From: Panacagrimonas sp963975245
Lineage (GTDB): Bacteria > Pseudomonadota > Gammaproteobacteria > Nevskiales > Nevskiaceae
DNA length: 64,000 bases
Assembly: GCA_963975245.1 (NCBI GenBank)
Contig: CAXBFJ010000002.1
Span: 248,001 to 312,000, forward strand
Direction of reading: 5' to 3'
Part shown: one piece after another, positions 34,271-42,919 of the stretch
How positions within the stretch are numbered: position 1 is the first letter of the stretch
How the letters are laid out: each line of letters begins with the position of its first letter
The notes under the pieces: model-generated
What the model saw: the letters and a program-made list of their open reading frames with translations, nothing else
Told to the model about the DNA's origin: nothing
The model's database searches: none
Translations under genes and position numbers: made by a program

Positions 34271-35467
34271 ATGCAGGGTTTTCCGATGCAGGACCTTCTC
34301 GTTGTGGATTTGACGCAAATCTACAACGGGCCTTATGCGACTTATCTGATGGCGCTGGCGGGCGCGACGGTGATCAAGATCGAGCCGCCCGGCGGCGAAG
34401 CCTTGCGCCGTCGCTGTGAAGTCGGCGGTGCAGGCCTGCCTTACGCCATGATCAACGGCTGCAAGGAAGCAGTGGTACTGGATCTGAAGACCGAAGCTGG
34501 AAAGCACGCACTCGAAGCACTTGTGGCAAAGGCCGATGTGCTGGCCGAGAACTTCGCACCCGGCGCCATGGATCGCCTGGGACTCGGTGCCGAAAAGCTG
34601 CAGAAGCTCAACCCGCGTTTGATCTATGCATCGAGCTCCGGCTATGGCCGTGATGGTCCCTATGCGCATTACCCGGCAATGGACCTGACCATTCAGGCCA
34701 TGTCAGGTGCATTGCAGGTCACTGGATTTGCAGATCAACCGCCTGTGAAATGCGGACCGGCCATCGCAGATTTTCTGGCAGGCATCCATTTTTATGGCGC
34801 GATCGTCACTGCGCTGTATGAGAGAGAGCGCACTGGTGTGGCGCGGCGGCTTGAAGTTTCGATGCAGGATTCTGTCTATGCCTCGCTCAGCTCCAACCTG
34901 GGCATGCATTGGTTCAAGGGCGCGGAGCGCGCGTTCAAGCGCACGGGAAACCGGCACGGTGGCCTGGCTGAGTGTCCGTACAATGTATATCCCACACAGG
35001 ATGGCTTTCTGGCCCTGATCTGCGTGGGCGAGGCACAGTGGCTGAAGTTGCTCGGCGTCATGAATCGAACGGACCTGGCCGAAGACCCGCGATATGCCTC
35101 TCTGGCCCAGCGTGTTGCGCACATGGAAGAAGTTGATCAGTTGATTGGCGAATGGTCACAAACGTTTCAGACCAGCGAGCTGTTCAAGGTCTTGATCGAT
35201 GCCGGGGTGCCCTGTTCTCCAGTGCGCACCCTTGATGAAGTGATGGAAGATCCCAACATGCACGCACGCGGATCGTTGCGTCGCATCGATCATCCGCAAT
35301 TCGGATCGCTGGTAGTGCAGCAGTCCATTTTTCGATTCGACGGCGTACCGGACAGACCGCTGGAACCGAGTCATCCCCTGGGCAGTGATACGCGTAGCGC
35401 GCTGCAGCGTTGGACTGATCTGGCGGCGCATGAGATCGATGCCGTGTGTCCCAGAATTGATGCGTAG
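34271..35467 (+). CDS. Class III (CaiB/BaiF) CoA transferase
   Basis: About 398 residues. The start DLLVVDLTQIYNGPYATYLMALAGA, KIEPPGGEALR, LDLKTEAGK, the catalytic-Asp region LAENFAPGAMDRLGLG and ASSSGYGRDGPYAHYPAMDLTIQA are all family hallmarks. It moves CoA between acyl-CoA and a free acid. Possible starts are GTG 34256, ATG 34271 and ATG 34286 (the last has AGGG at a good distance). Divergent from LysR across the operator. In the proposed pathway it would activate the carboxylic acid formed by the aldehyde dehydrogenase. Confidence 0.92.
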   Translation: MQGFPMQDLLVVDLTQIYNGPYATYLMALAGATVIKIEPPGGEALRRRCEVGGAGLPYAMINGCKEAVVLDLKTEAGKHALEALVAKADVLAENFAPGAMDRLGLGAEKLQKLNPRLIYASSSGYGRDGPYAHYPAMDLTIQAMSGALQVTGFADQPPVKCGPAIADFLAGIHFYGAIVTALYERERTGVARRLEVSMQDSVYASLSSNLGMHWFKGAERAFKRTGNRHGGLAECPYNVYPTQDGFLALICVGEAQWLKLLGVMNRTDLAEDPRYASLAQRVAHMEEVDQLIGEWSQTFQTSELFKVLIDAGVPCSPVRTLDEVMEDPNMHARGSLRRIDHPQFGSLVVQQSIFRFDGVPDRPLEPSHPLGSDTRSALQRWTDLAAHEIDAVCPRIDA

Positions 35468-35558
35468 CGTTTACTTTCCAGCCTGAGCGGGGTGCCCCCC
35501 GGCCCGTCGACCCGCGTAGAAAAATGATGCTGAACAGCTCGGCTGCAATTTCATCCTG

Positions 35559-36815
35559 ATGCCAGTTTCTCTGCGCCCCAGCGCTGTTGCCGAGCTGCTC
35601 CGACCCGGCATGCAAGTTTTCCTGCCCGGCATGTCCGGTGAGTCAGACATCTTCTATTCGCTGGTCAGGGAAAAACCGGAATCGGCTGACGGGGTGCGTT
35701 TCATCGTCGTGCAGTTTCCCGGGATCAACCGATCAGATTTCCTGAGCCTTCACGAACGTGCAAGGCAGCGCGGTTACTTCATGATGCCGGAACTGCGATC
35801 TGGATTGAGGCAGGGACGTTTTGAACTGTTGCCTGTCGATCATCCGGGCATCGTTCGTGATATTCGCTCGCTCGGTTCTATTGACCTTCTGCTGGCCCAT
35901 GTCAGCCCCCCGGATGAGCACGGCATGTGTTCGCTTGGTGTTTCGTGTGATTTCGTGCCGGTTGCATGGCCTTTGGCCAAACTGCGTTTTGCGCATGTCA
36001 ATGCGAAAATGCCGCGTACCCGGGGATCATTCCAGATTCCATATTCCGCATTTGATTATGCCTTTGAGGCAGATCAGGAGCCGCGCTGTTATGACGCGGG
36101 CATGGCCGATTCCGGCATGCGTCATCACGCGGATCTCGTCGCTGGTCTGGTACGCGATGGAGATACCGTGGAATTTGGAATCGGAAAACTGCAAACATCG
36201 ATTGTTCACGCACTGGCAGCACATCAGAATTTGCAAGTCTGGTCCGGCATGGCGACGACGCCTATCGTCGAATTGCTGGATCGGGGCGTTGTGCGCGGCA
36301 ATGCCAGCATCCAGCTGGGTTGTGCGCTGGGAGATCGCGAGTTCTACGACCGATGCAGTGACGATGATTCGTTCTACTTCAGACCTGCCAGTGAGACGCA
36401 CGATGTGGGTCGGGTGTCCTCAATCAAGAACTTTTGCGCCATCAACTCGGCCGTTGAAGTCGACTTGCTTGGCCAGGTGAATTCCGATGTCGTGAACGGA
36501 AAGCTGGTGGCCGGTGTGGGTGGACTGCCACCATTTATCAGCGGCGCACTGGCATCTGCCGGAGGCCGTTCGGTCATCGCGTTGCCTTCAACTACAAGCA
36601 GCGGAAAGCACAGCCGAATTGTCACTCGCTTGTGTCGACCGGGAGCCGTTGCGGTAAACCGATCCAGCGCAGATTATGTGGTCACCGAGCACGGGGTGGC
36701 TAGCTTGCGCGGCGCCAGCATCCAGGCTCGAGCCGAGGCGCTGATCGGCATTGCCTCACCGCAGTGGCGCGAACAACTGGCATCTGAATGGCACGAACTG
36801 CTGCACCAGTTGTAA
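35559..36815 (+). CDS. Acetyl-CoA hydrolase/transferase-family protein (class I CoA transferase)
   Basis: A 418-residue protein related to 4-hydroxybutyrate and acetate CoA-transferases. The C-terminal domain carries INSAVEVDLLGQVNSD with the catalytic Glu, then GVGGLPPFISGA, and the late VVTEHGVASLRG typical of the family. About 90 bp separate it from the CaiB gene, so it may share that promoter. It probably exchanges or hydrolyses CoA thioesters of short acids. Two unrelated CoA transferases side by side suggest a multi-step CoA-linked lower pathway (inference). Confidence 0.9.
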   Translation: MPVSLRPSAVAELLRPGMQVFLPGMSGESDIFYSLVREKPESADGVRFIVVQFPGINRSDFLSLHERARQRGYFMMPELRSGLRQGRFELLPVDHPGIVRDIRSLGSIDLLLAHVSPPDEHGMCSLGVSCDFVPVAWPLAKLRFAHVNAKMPRTRGSFQIPYSAFDYAFEADQEPRCYDAGMADSGMRHHADLVAGLVRDGDTVEFGIGKLQTSIVHALAAHQNLQVWSGMATTPIVELLDRGVVRGNASIQLGCALGDREFYDRCSDDDSFYFRPASETHDVGRVSSIKNFCAINSAVEVDLLGQVNSDVVNGKLVAGVGGLPPFISGALASAGGRSVIALPSTTSSGKHSRIVTRLCRPGAVAVNRSSADYVVTEHGVASLRGASIQARAEALIGIASPQWREQLASEWHELLHQL

Positions 36816-37039
36816 CGAACAGGCTCGGCGCTTTTGGTTGTGGGTCTAAATTTTTACGAGGCCGAGGCGCCGTCGTTCTCTTCGACCTTCAGCGCAGTTG
36901 ATACACCTGTCGCTCAATCATCGTGTGCAGAGCAGGTCACCGATTCATGTATTTGCGAGCGTGTGGTTCGTGCTGATCAGCATTCCCCAACAGCATCAAG
37001 AATAGCTGTCCCGATGCCCGGTGACGCCAACTGCGAATT

Positions 37040-38305
37040 TCAGGATTGAGCGATCTGCGCATTCAGACGGTTCGCGATTGTCATCGCAGAGGCAGCCGCA
37101 CTCTCCAGCAGCGGGATGCCGCGGCGTGAGTACGATCCGCAGAACCAGATTTTGCGATCGGGCTCGGCGTGCAGGGCTTCGAGCTGGCGAACGCCTTGCA
37201 GGGATTCCTGCGAGACGATGGGCCGCTCCAGGTCTGCGTCAAGCAGCAGGTCTCGTGGCTTGATGTCCTGATAGGGGTTCCAGGTTTCAAAAACGTCTGG
37301 CTGATCCTTCAGCAGCGGATGGATGCGGTTGAGCGCAATGCTTGCCATCGGCTTGTCCTGATCTTTTGCGAGCAGGAAATTGACCGGCGCCCATTCCGCC
37401 GGGTTGCGCGGTGCCAGTGCCGCGTCGCGGTGGACCACGATACGGCTCTTTTCGTAGCGAAAAGTTTGCAGGGCGGCGCGCTCCGCAGGGCTCGCTTCCG
37501 GCAGCAGCTTCAGGGCCTGATTGGCCTGAGTGGCGATGACCGCGTGATCAAACTGTTGTGCGCTGCCATCTTCATCCAGAATCTGTACGCCTTCACGATT
37601 CGGCAGCACGCTCTTCAGGGGGCTGCCGAGCACCACGTTCGCAGCGGAGGCGGCAAGGCGCTCTGCCACGTCGCGGGTGCCATGCGTCAGCTTGTTGACC
37701 CGAGACCAGGTTAGCCCGCTGTTGAGATATTCAAGAACGACGGATGCAGGGTAGGCCTTGATGCTTTCGTAGGTGCAGGTGCAGATACCGGCGAAGGTCG
37801 GGTAGAGAAACTGTTCTGCGAACAGGCTCGAATATCCTTCGCGGCTCAAATATTCAGAGAGGCTGAGCGCATCAGCATCGGCGTGAACCGAGTGCCTGTG
37901 TGAAGTGCGAAGCAAGCGCACCAGTTCCCGGCCGATCTTCAGGCCGGTCAGGGTCCTGGCACTGCGTCCCGCCAGAAAAGGTACGGCGAGCGAGCCGAGC
38001 CAGTAGTTGCGATAGCGAAAATAAGTGTCACTGCCAAAGTGACTGAAGGAGCCGGAATACTGGACCGGTTCGTAGGAAACGCCCAGCTCCTGATAAAGCG
38101 CAGTCAGCGTGGGGTAGTACTCGGGAAAGAACACCCGCATCGGCACGTTGATCGACAGGGTCTGGTCACCGCAATCAATGTCCACGGTATGCGCATCCAT
38201 TCCCAGTCGGGGCCATCGCTCAAACAGGGTGACCTCATGTTGTTTGCGCAGGAACCAGGTTGCACTCAAACCCGCTATTCCGCTGCCGATAACCGCTATT
38301 CGCAC
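37040..38305 (-). CDS. FAD-dependent amine-oxidase-like flavoprotein (COG2907 type)
   Basis: A 421-residue protein beginning with the dinucleotide-binding MRIAVIGSGIAGLSATWFL, then the GMDAHTVDI region typical of predicted NAD/FAD-binding proteins of this group. The late WFCGSYSRRGIPLLESAAASA binds the FAD ribityl/phosphate. Related genes often sit near cyclopropane-fatty-acid or lipid-modification genes; here the next gene on the same strand upstream is a UbiA prenyltransferase, 33 bp away. The substrate is unknown; a desaturase- or isomerase-like action on a lipid is possible. Confidence 0.85.
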   Translation of the reverse strand: MRIAVIGSGIAGLSATWFLRKQHEVTLFERWPRLGMDAHTVDIDCGDQTLSINVPMRVFFPEYYPTLTALYQELGVSYEPVQYSGSFSHFGSDTYFRYRNYWLGSLAVPFLAGRSARTLTGLKIGRELVRLLRTSHRHSVHADADALSLSEYLSREGYSSLFAEQFLYPTFAGICTCTYESIKAYPASVVLEYLNSGLTWSRVNKLTHGTRDVAERLAASAANVVLGSPLKSVLPNREGVQILDEDGSAQQFDHAVIATQANQALKLLPEASPAERAALQTFRYEKSRIVVHRDAALAPRNPAEWAPVNFLLAKDQDKPMASIALNRIHPLLKDQPDVFETWNPYQDIKPRDLLLDADLERPIVSQESLQGVRQLEALHAEPDRKIWFCGSYSRRGIPLLESAAASAMTIANRLNAQIAQS

Positions 38306-38338
38306 TGTTTCTCTCTCTGCTCTTTGATTTCAGGCTTG

Positions 38339-39265
38339 TTATGAAAGGCCCTGCGCGAACAGCAACAAGGTCCACGCCATCACCATCCAGGCCTGACTGG
38401 AAGTCGCCAGTAGAACGAAATTTCGCTCCGGGGTCGAGTTTGTGCCGTGACTGGAAGCTGGATTGTTACCGTCTCGCGAGTACAACAGGATCAGGATGGC
38501 GGGCGCCGACACAAGGCTGGCAGTGAGCCAGAATGAGAGCCACGCCGCGCTCACCACCGATACCAGCAGATAGGCCAGTACCAGCAGGATCACGGCGTCG
38601 CGGCGCGCCCTTCTTGCGCCGTGGCGCACGGGATAGCTTCGCTTGCCGCCCTGCTCATCGGAGGGTCTGTCCGGCAGGGCCGTAATGATGTTGCCGGCAA
38701 AGAACAGAAGGAACATGGGAGCCAGGGCCGGCCACGGAAAATGCGCCAGCGTGCCGGTCTGCATATAGAACGCCGTCAATGGCAACAGAATGCCGCAACT
38801 GATGGCCTGGTGTAGTTCGCCATGGCCCCGGTAAGACAGGCGTAAAGGACCAAGGCTGTAGCTCCAGCTGGCGATCAGTGAGAGTGCACCCAGCAACAGC
38901 ATCCACGGCCGGCCCATGGCGGTGCTGATGAGACTCAGGATCACGACAATGGCCAGGGCGAAAAATGATCCGGCCAGCAACTGTGGCCCATCGAGATGGC
39001 CTTCCGGAATCACCCGTGAGCCGCCCGAGAGCCAGTACGTGGTATTCAGGCGATCAACCGCTTCGTCGGCGTAGTCGTTGAGATACAGAATGTGCACCTG
39101 ACAGGCCATGCCAAACAGCAGCAACAGCGCGAACCAGTGCCAGGCCAATGCATGACCGTTGATGCTGGCAAGCGCCTGACCCCATAGCAGCGGCACCGCA
39201 ATCATCCCGTGCGCCGCTGGTCTTGCGGCCTGCCACCAGTAGCGCAAGCCTGAAAATGGTTTCAT
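38339..39265 (-). CDS. UbiA-family prenyltransferase
   Basis: 308 residues from the ATG at 39265, the first start that does not overlap the acetyltransferase gene. About nine membrane helices. The first Asp-rich motif is NDYADEAVD (NDxxDxxxD) and the second DRPSDEQGGKR (DxxxD). It transfers a polyprenyl group to an aromatic or other acceptor in the inner membrane; the pattern is closer to MenA-like and uncharacterised members than to UbiA itself. Paired with the flavoprotein downstream, it may make a modified prenyl lipid or quinone (inference). Confidence 0.9.
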   Translation of the reverse strand: MKPFSGLRYWWQAARPAAHGMIAVPLLWGQALASINGHALAWHWFALLLLFGMACQVHILYLNDYADEAVDRLNTTYWLSGGSRVIPEGHLDGPQLLAGSFFALAIVVILSLISTAMGRPWMLLLGALSLIASWSYSLGPLRLSYRGHGELHQAISCGILLPLTAFYMQTGTLAHFPWPALAPMFLLFFAGNIITALPDRPSDEQGGKRSYPVRHGARRARRDAVILLVLAYLLVSVVSAAWLSFWLTASLVSAPAILILLYSRDGNNPASSHGTNSTPERNFVLLATSSQAWMVMAWTLLLFAQGLS

Positions 39266-39302
39266 GTCGGGCGTATGTTTGGGTCGCTTGATCTGATACC
39301 GC

Positions 39303-39887
39303 TCAGATGTTGCGCGTGTTCCAGTCATCGCGTAAAAGGCCAAACACGGCGGTATCCCGTACAAAGCCGGTCCAGGTCACCTTGTTCTTGCGCAGCACGC
39401 CTTCGTCTTTTGCGCCCAGTTTTCGCACGGCGGCCATGGAGCGCTGATTACGCGTATCCACGCGAAATTCGATGCGGCGGAATCCGCAGGAAAAGGCGTG
39501 TTCAATCATCAAAGTCTTGATGCGTCGATTGAAGTTTCCGCCGCGAACACTGGGCGCGATGTAGGTGCCTCCGATTTCAACAACAGCATTGTCGTTATCC
39601 GCATTGATGTAGTGGCTCATGCCCACGACTTCTCCGTGGTTCAAGATCGCAAAGCGAATCCAGCCTTGTTCCTGCGCCAATGTTTCATACAGGGCGTTTG
39701 AAGTTTCAAAGTGCTCGCCAATCATGCACAGCGGGAAAATATCCCAGACTTCGCGGTCCTGTTCGCAGGCCTGGCGAAGCGCGGCGTGGTGTTCTGTGAG
39801 CATGGGCTGCACGCAGACTTCCGCGTCTGCCAGCGTGGCGCGAAGACTTGCCTTGTCTGCCCTGTGGCTGGGTTCTGTTACCGTCAT
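39303..39887 (-). CDS. RimJ/RimL-type GNAT acetyltransferase
   Basis: 194 residues with the GNAT core: GMSHYINADNDNAVVEIGGTYIAPSVRGG contains the acetyl-CoA pocket, followed by RIEFRVDTRNQRSMAAVRKLGAKDEGVLRKN, characteristic of the RimL group (shown as joined strands). It may acetylate a protein N-terminus or a small molecule. Its ATG overlaps the stop of the GspE-like gene (TGATG), so the two are translationally coupled. Confidence 0.9.
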   Translation of the reverse strand: MTVTEPSHRADKASLRATLADAEVCVQPMLTEHHAALRQACEQDREVWDIFPLCMIGEHFETSNALYETLAQEQGWIRFAILNHGEVVGMSHYINADNDNAVVEIGGTYIAPSVRGGNFNRRIKTLMIEHAFSCGFRRIEFRVDTRNQRSMAAVRKLGAKDEGVLRKNKVTWTGFVRDTAVFGLLRDDWNTRNI

Positions 39888-41674
39888 CAGTCGTCGTTGA
39901 ATATGGGGGTGACGCCCATGACCTCGCCGATGTCGGTCAGACCGGCTGCCACTTTACTGGCACCGGCAGTGCGCAGCGGCATCATGCCTTCACGCAGCGC
40001 CTGTCGTCGAAGATCAGAGATGTCGCCATTACGATCAATGCGCTTCTTGACCGCGCGGCTCAGCGGCATGATTTCGTAAATGCCCAGGCGCCCGAGATAG
40101 CCTGTTTCGCGACATTCCAAGCAACCCACCGGCTGGAAGATGTTGTCGGTTGCTGACAAGCGCGTGTCTTCGCCGGCCAGTGCCGCCCAGGCATCTGCGT
40201 CCACCTCTGCCGGTTGCTTGCAGTGCGGGCACAGCTTGCGTACCAGTCGCTGTGCCACCACACCCAGCAGCGTGGCCTTGATCAGGTACGGTGGTACGCC
40301 CAAGTCCAGTAGGCGCGTGATCGCGCTCGGCGCATCGTTGGTGTGCAGCGTTGACAGGACCAGATGGCCGGTGAGGGCGGCCTGCACTGCGATCTCGGCG
40401 GTTTCTAGATCGCGAATCTCGCCGATCATGATGATGTCCGGGTCCTGACGCAGCAGTGCGCGCACGCCATTGGAAAAATTCAGATCAATGGCGGCATGCA
40501 CCTGCATCTGGTTGAAGGCAGGTTCAACCAGTTCAATCGGGTCCTCAATGGTGCAGACATTGACTTCCGGCGTGGCGAGCTGGCGCAGGCTGGAGTACAG
40601 CGTTGTGGTCTTGCCCGATCCGGTTGGGCCGGTCACCAGCACGATGCCGTGCGGCGCGCGGATCATGTCGTTCCAGTGATCGGCGTCGCTCGCGGTAAAA
40701 CCCAGTTGGGAGAAATCGCGCAACAGGACTTCAGGATCAAAGATGCGCATCACCAGCTTTTCGCCAAACGCGGTTGGCAGGCTGGAGGCGCGCAATTCCA
40801 CTTCTTTGCCGGCGGGAGTGCGCGTCTTGATGCGGCCATCCTGCGGCTTGCGTTTTTCAGCCACGTCCATGCGCGCGAGGATCTTGATGCGGCTGGTGAC
40901 GGCAATCATCACCGGTGTGGGCATGGCGTAAACTTCGTGCAGAACGCCATCAATGCGAAACCGCACGAGGGATTTTTCACGCCGCGGCTCCAGGTGGATG
41001 TCCGAGGCGCGGGATTCAAAGGCGTAGTTGAGCAGCCAGTCGACGATGGCCACAACGTGCTGATCGTCGGCAGTAAGTTTGCCATGCCGGCCCAGCTCCA
41101 TGAGCTGTTCAAGATTCTGCGAGCCGCTGGGTAACAGGCGGCGTTGTTCGTTGCTGGCCTTGACCGAGCGGGCCAGCGCGTAGAACTCAACCAGATAGCG
41201 CTCGATATCAACCGGATTGGCAATCACCCGCCTGATCTTCTGCGGCACGATGCGCGCCAGCTCGGATTCCCACTCACGCTCCAGGGGCTGGGCGGTGGCA
41301 ATGGTGATTTCGTTGGGCGCCACCTTGATGGGCAACACGTGCACGCGGGTGGCGTAGGCGTAGGGCATCACGGAAGTGACTTTGCCCACATCGATGGACA
41401 GCGGATCAATTCGCACCCATTCCAGACCGTGCCGCTCTGCCAGCCACTGGCACAGCACATCCATACTCAGCTTGCGGCCGGGTTTGCGCGGGTCTGGCCA
41501 GTCGAAAGCGGCCACCACCGTGAACGGGTGGCGCTTCTCTCGCGCAGGATCGACATGGCGTGTCAGTTCGGCGTGTTGCGGGTTTTCGATCAGCCCGTCA
41601 TCGCGCAACGCATTGGCGATATCGGGCATGGTCAGTCGGCGATCGGGGAGCCGATCTTTGTCATCAGCGTGCAT
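39887..41674 (-). CDS. GspE/PulE/PilB-type secretion ATPase
   Basis: A 595-residue hexameric ATPase of type II secretion or type IV pilus assembly. An N-terminal GspE-N domain (about 70-190), then SRASDIHLEP, Walker A GPTGSGKTTT, the Asp box, Walker B-like DPDIIMIGEIRD, the His box TGHLVLSTLHTNDA, and the zinc-binding CPHC / CLEC pair. All motifs are intact. It stands alone: no GspF, pilin or secretin gene is nearby, so its partners must be encoded elsewhere. Coupled to the acetyltransferase gene downstream. Confidence 0.94.
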   Translation of the reverse strand: MHADDKDRLPDRRLTMPDIANALRDDGLIENPQHAELTRHVDPAREKRHPFTVVAAFDWPDPRKPGRKLSMDVLCQWLAERHGLEWVRIDPLSIDVGKVTSVMPYAYATRVHVLPIKVAPNEITIATAQPLEREWESELARIVPQKIRRVIANPVDIERYLVEFYALARSVKASNEQRRLLPSGSQNLEQLMELGRHGKLTADDQHVVAIVDWLLNYAFESRASDIHLEPRREKSLVRFRIDGVLHEVYAMPTPVMIAVTSRIKILARMDVAEKRKPQDGRIKTRTPAGKEVELRASSLPTAFGEKLVMRIFDPEVLLRDFSQLGFTASDADHWNDMIRAPHGIVLVTGPTGSGKTTTLYSSLRQLATPEVNVCTIEDPIELVEPAFNQMQVHAAIDLNFSNGVRALLRQDPDIIMIGEIRDLETAEIAVQAALTGHLVLSTLHTNDAPSAITRLLDLGVPPYLIKATLLGVVAQRLVRKLCPHCKQPAEVDADAWAALAGEDTRLSATDNIFQPVGCLECRETGYLGRLGIYEIMPLSRAVKKRIDRNGDISDLRRQALREGMMPLRTAGASKVAAGLTDIGEVMGVTPIFNDD

Positions 41675-41834
41675 GGCGCAAGGCTATCACTGCTCGGGCC
41701 AGGGCTGGGCAGCCTGCTGCCGGGTGGTGCCCACCTTGCAATTGGCGGCCGTGCAGGGAAATCCCTCGGCTGTGCAGGGGGCGGCAGGCTGTGGATAATG
41801 CTCCTCCAATACGAAGCATCCTGGTTCCCTTCCC

Positions 41835-42371
41835 ATGCGTTTTTCGCTGCTAATGGCTGCAACCCTTCTTTGCTCGGCATGCGCCAAGCCGGCATGGGTG
41901 CGTCTTCCCAATGTTTCTGCACCAGATTTTTCGTCCTGGTTTTCAAACGAGAATGTGGTGCCAGTGGAAGAGGTTGCCCGTGCAAGCCAGTGCGGCACCG
42001 CGGGGGCAGCGTCTTCACTGCAGCTGTTCCGCAGCCTGGCGGGTCTGCAGGCATGGGCGTCTTCTCGCGGCATTGATCTGGTGAGTACGCGGGCAACGGG
42101 CTTGCCGGAGAGCCCTTATGCGGTGTTCGAATTGGGGGCGCGGCCCAGCGGCGGATACGGCGTTGCCGTCAGTGCCCAGGGTGGCCTGCGCAATGACACA
42201 CTGGTACTCAAGGCCACCGTTTTTGAGCCGCGCAAAGGCGGTGAATGGGCATCAAATGAACCGAGCAGCCCTTGTGTCATGGTCAGCTTGCCGGCGCGCA
42301 GCTACGAAGAGGTCAAGCTGATCGATCAGAGCGGCTTGGTCCAGGCTCAGGCCAGCGGGCAGGGCTCATGA
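41835..42371 (+). CDS. Probable lipoprotein with PrcB-like C-terminal domain
   Basis: 178 residues. The N-terminus MRFSLLMAATLLCSAC is lipoprotein-like, although a Cys at -3 is unusual for a lipobox. The C-terminal half (GARPSGGYGVAV ... LVLKATVFEP ... CVMVSLP) looks like the PrcB C-terminal domain, found in secreted proteins and linked to protease complexes. Function unknown. Its stop overlaps the next start (ATGA). Confidence 0.75.
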   Translation: MRFSLLMAATLLCSACAKPAWVRLPNVSAPDFSSWFSNENVVPVEEVARASQCGTAGAASSLQLFRSLAGLQAWASSRGIDLVSTRATGLPESPYAVFELGARPSGGYGVAVSAQGGLRNDTLVLKATVFEPRKGGEWASNEPSSPCVMVSLPARSYEEVKLIDQSGLVQAQASGQGS

Positions 42372-42838
42372 GGTATTTCGCGGCGCTGTGGCTGGTACTC
42401 ATCAGCGGCCTTTTCACGACGGGCAGTGTGGCGGCAGACAGCACGCCGTCTGCGGTCGTTGATAGCTTTCACAAGGCATTGAGACTGAACCAGCCAGAGA
42501 AAGCCGTTGGGCTGTTGTCCCTCGACGCCCTGATCTATGAGCAGGGGTTTTCCGAAATCTCGCGCGATGAATGGATTCAGCAACAGCTGGGTCCGGCCAT
42601 TGCGTTTGCAGGCGACTCTGATCGGCGCGTGGTGCGACGTAGTTCGCGCATCAGCGGGGACGCAGCCTGGGTGATGTCCAGCACGCAGACCACGGTCAAA
42701 CTGCCGGAACGGGATCTGGTGTTCAATGGCGGCGAGACGGCCATTCTCCAGAAGGAAGGCGAGGTCTGGAAGATTGTTCACCTGCACTGGTCCGCGCATG
42801 AGGCAGAGCCGGCGGAAAGCTCCAGCAAGGGTGAGTAG
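42368..42838 (+). CDS. Exported SnoaL/DUF4440-like protein
   Basis: 156 residues: a signal peptide (MRYFAALWLVLISGLFTTGSVAA) and then an NTF2-fold domain with AVVDSFHKALRLNQPEKAVGLLSLDALIYEQG and a C-terminal strand KEGEVWKIVHLHWS (in segments). Translationally coupled to the PrcB-like lipoprotein gene. Probably a periplasmic ligand-binding or processing protein; no specific function can be assigned. Confidence 0.8.
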   Translation: MRYFAALWLVLISGLFTTGSVAADSTPSAVVDSFHKALRLNQPEKAVGLLSLDALIYEQGFSEISRDEWIQQQLGPAIAFAGDSDRRVVRRSSRISGDAAWVMSSTQTTVKLPERDLVFNGGETAILQKEGEVWKIVHLHWSAHEAEPAESSSKGE

Positions 42839-42919
42839 CGCGATGGGCGTTTGCCCTGTCAGCGATTGCTCAGACGTAGTTGCGATCTGCTGCATACAAC
42901 AAGAACAAGGACGCTCAGA

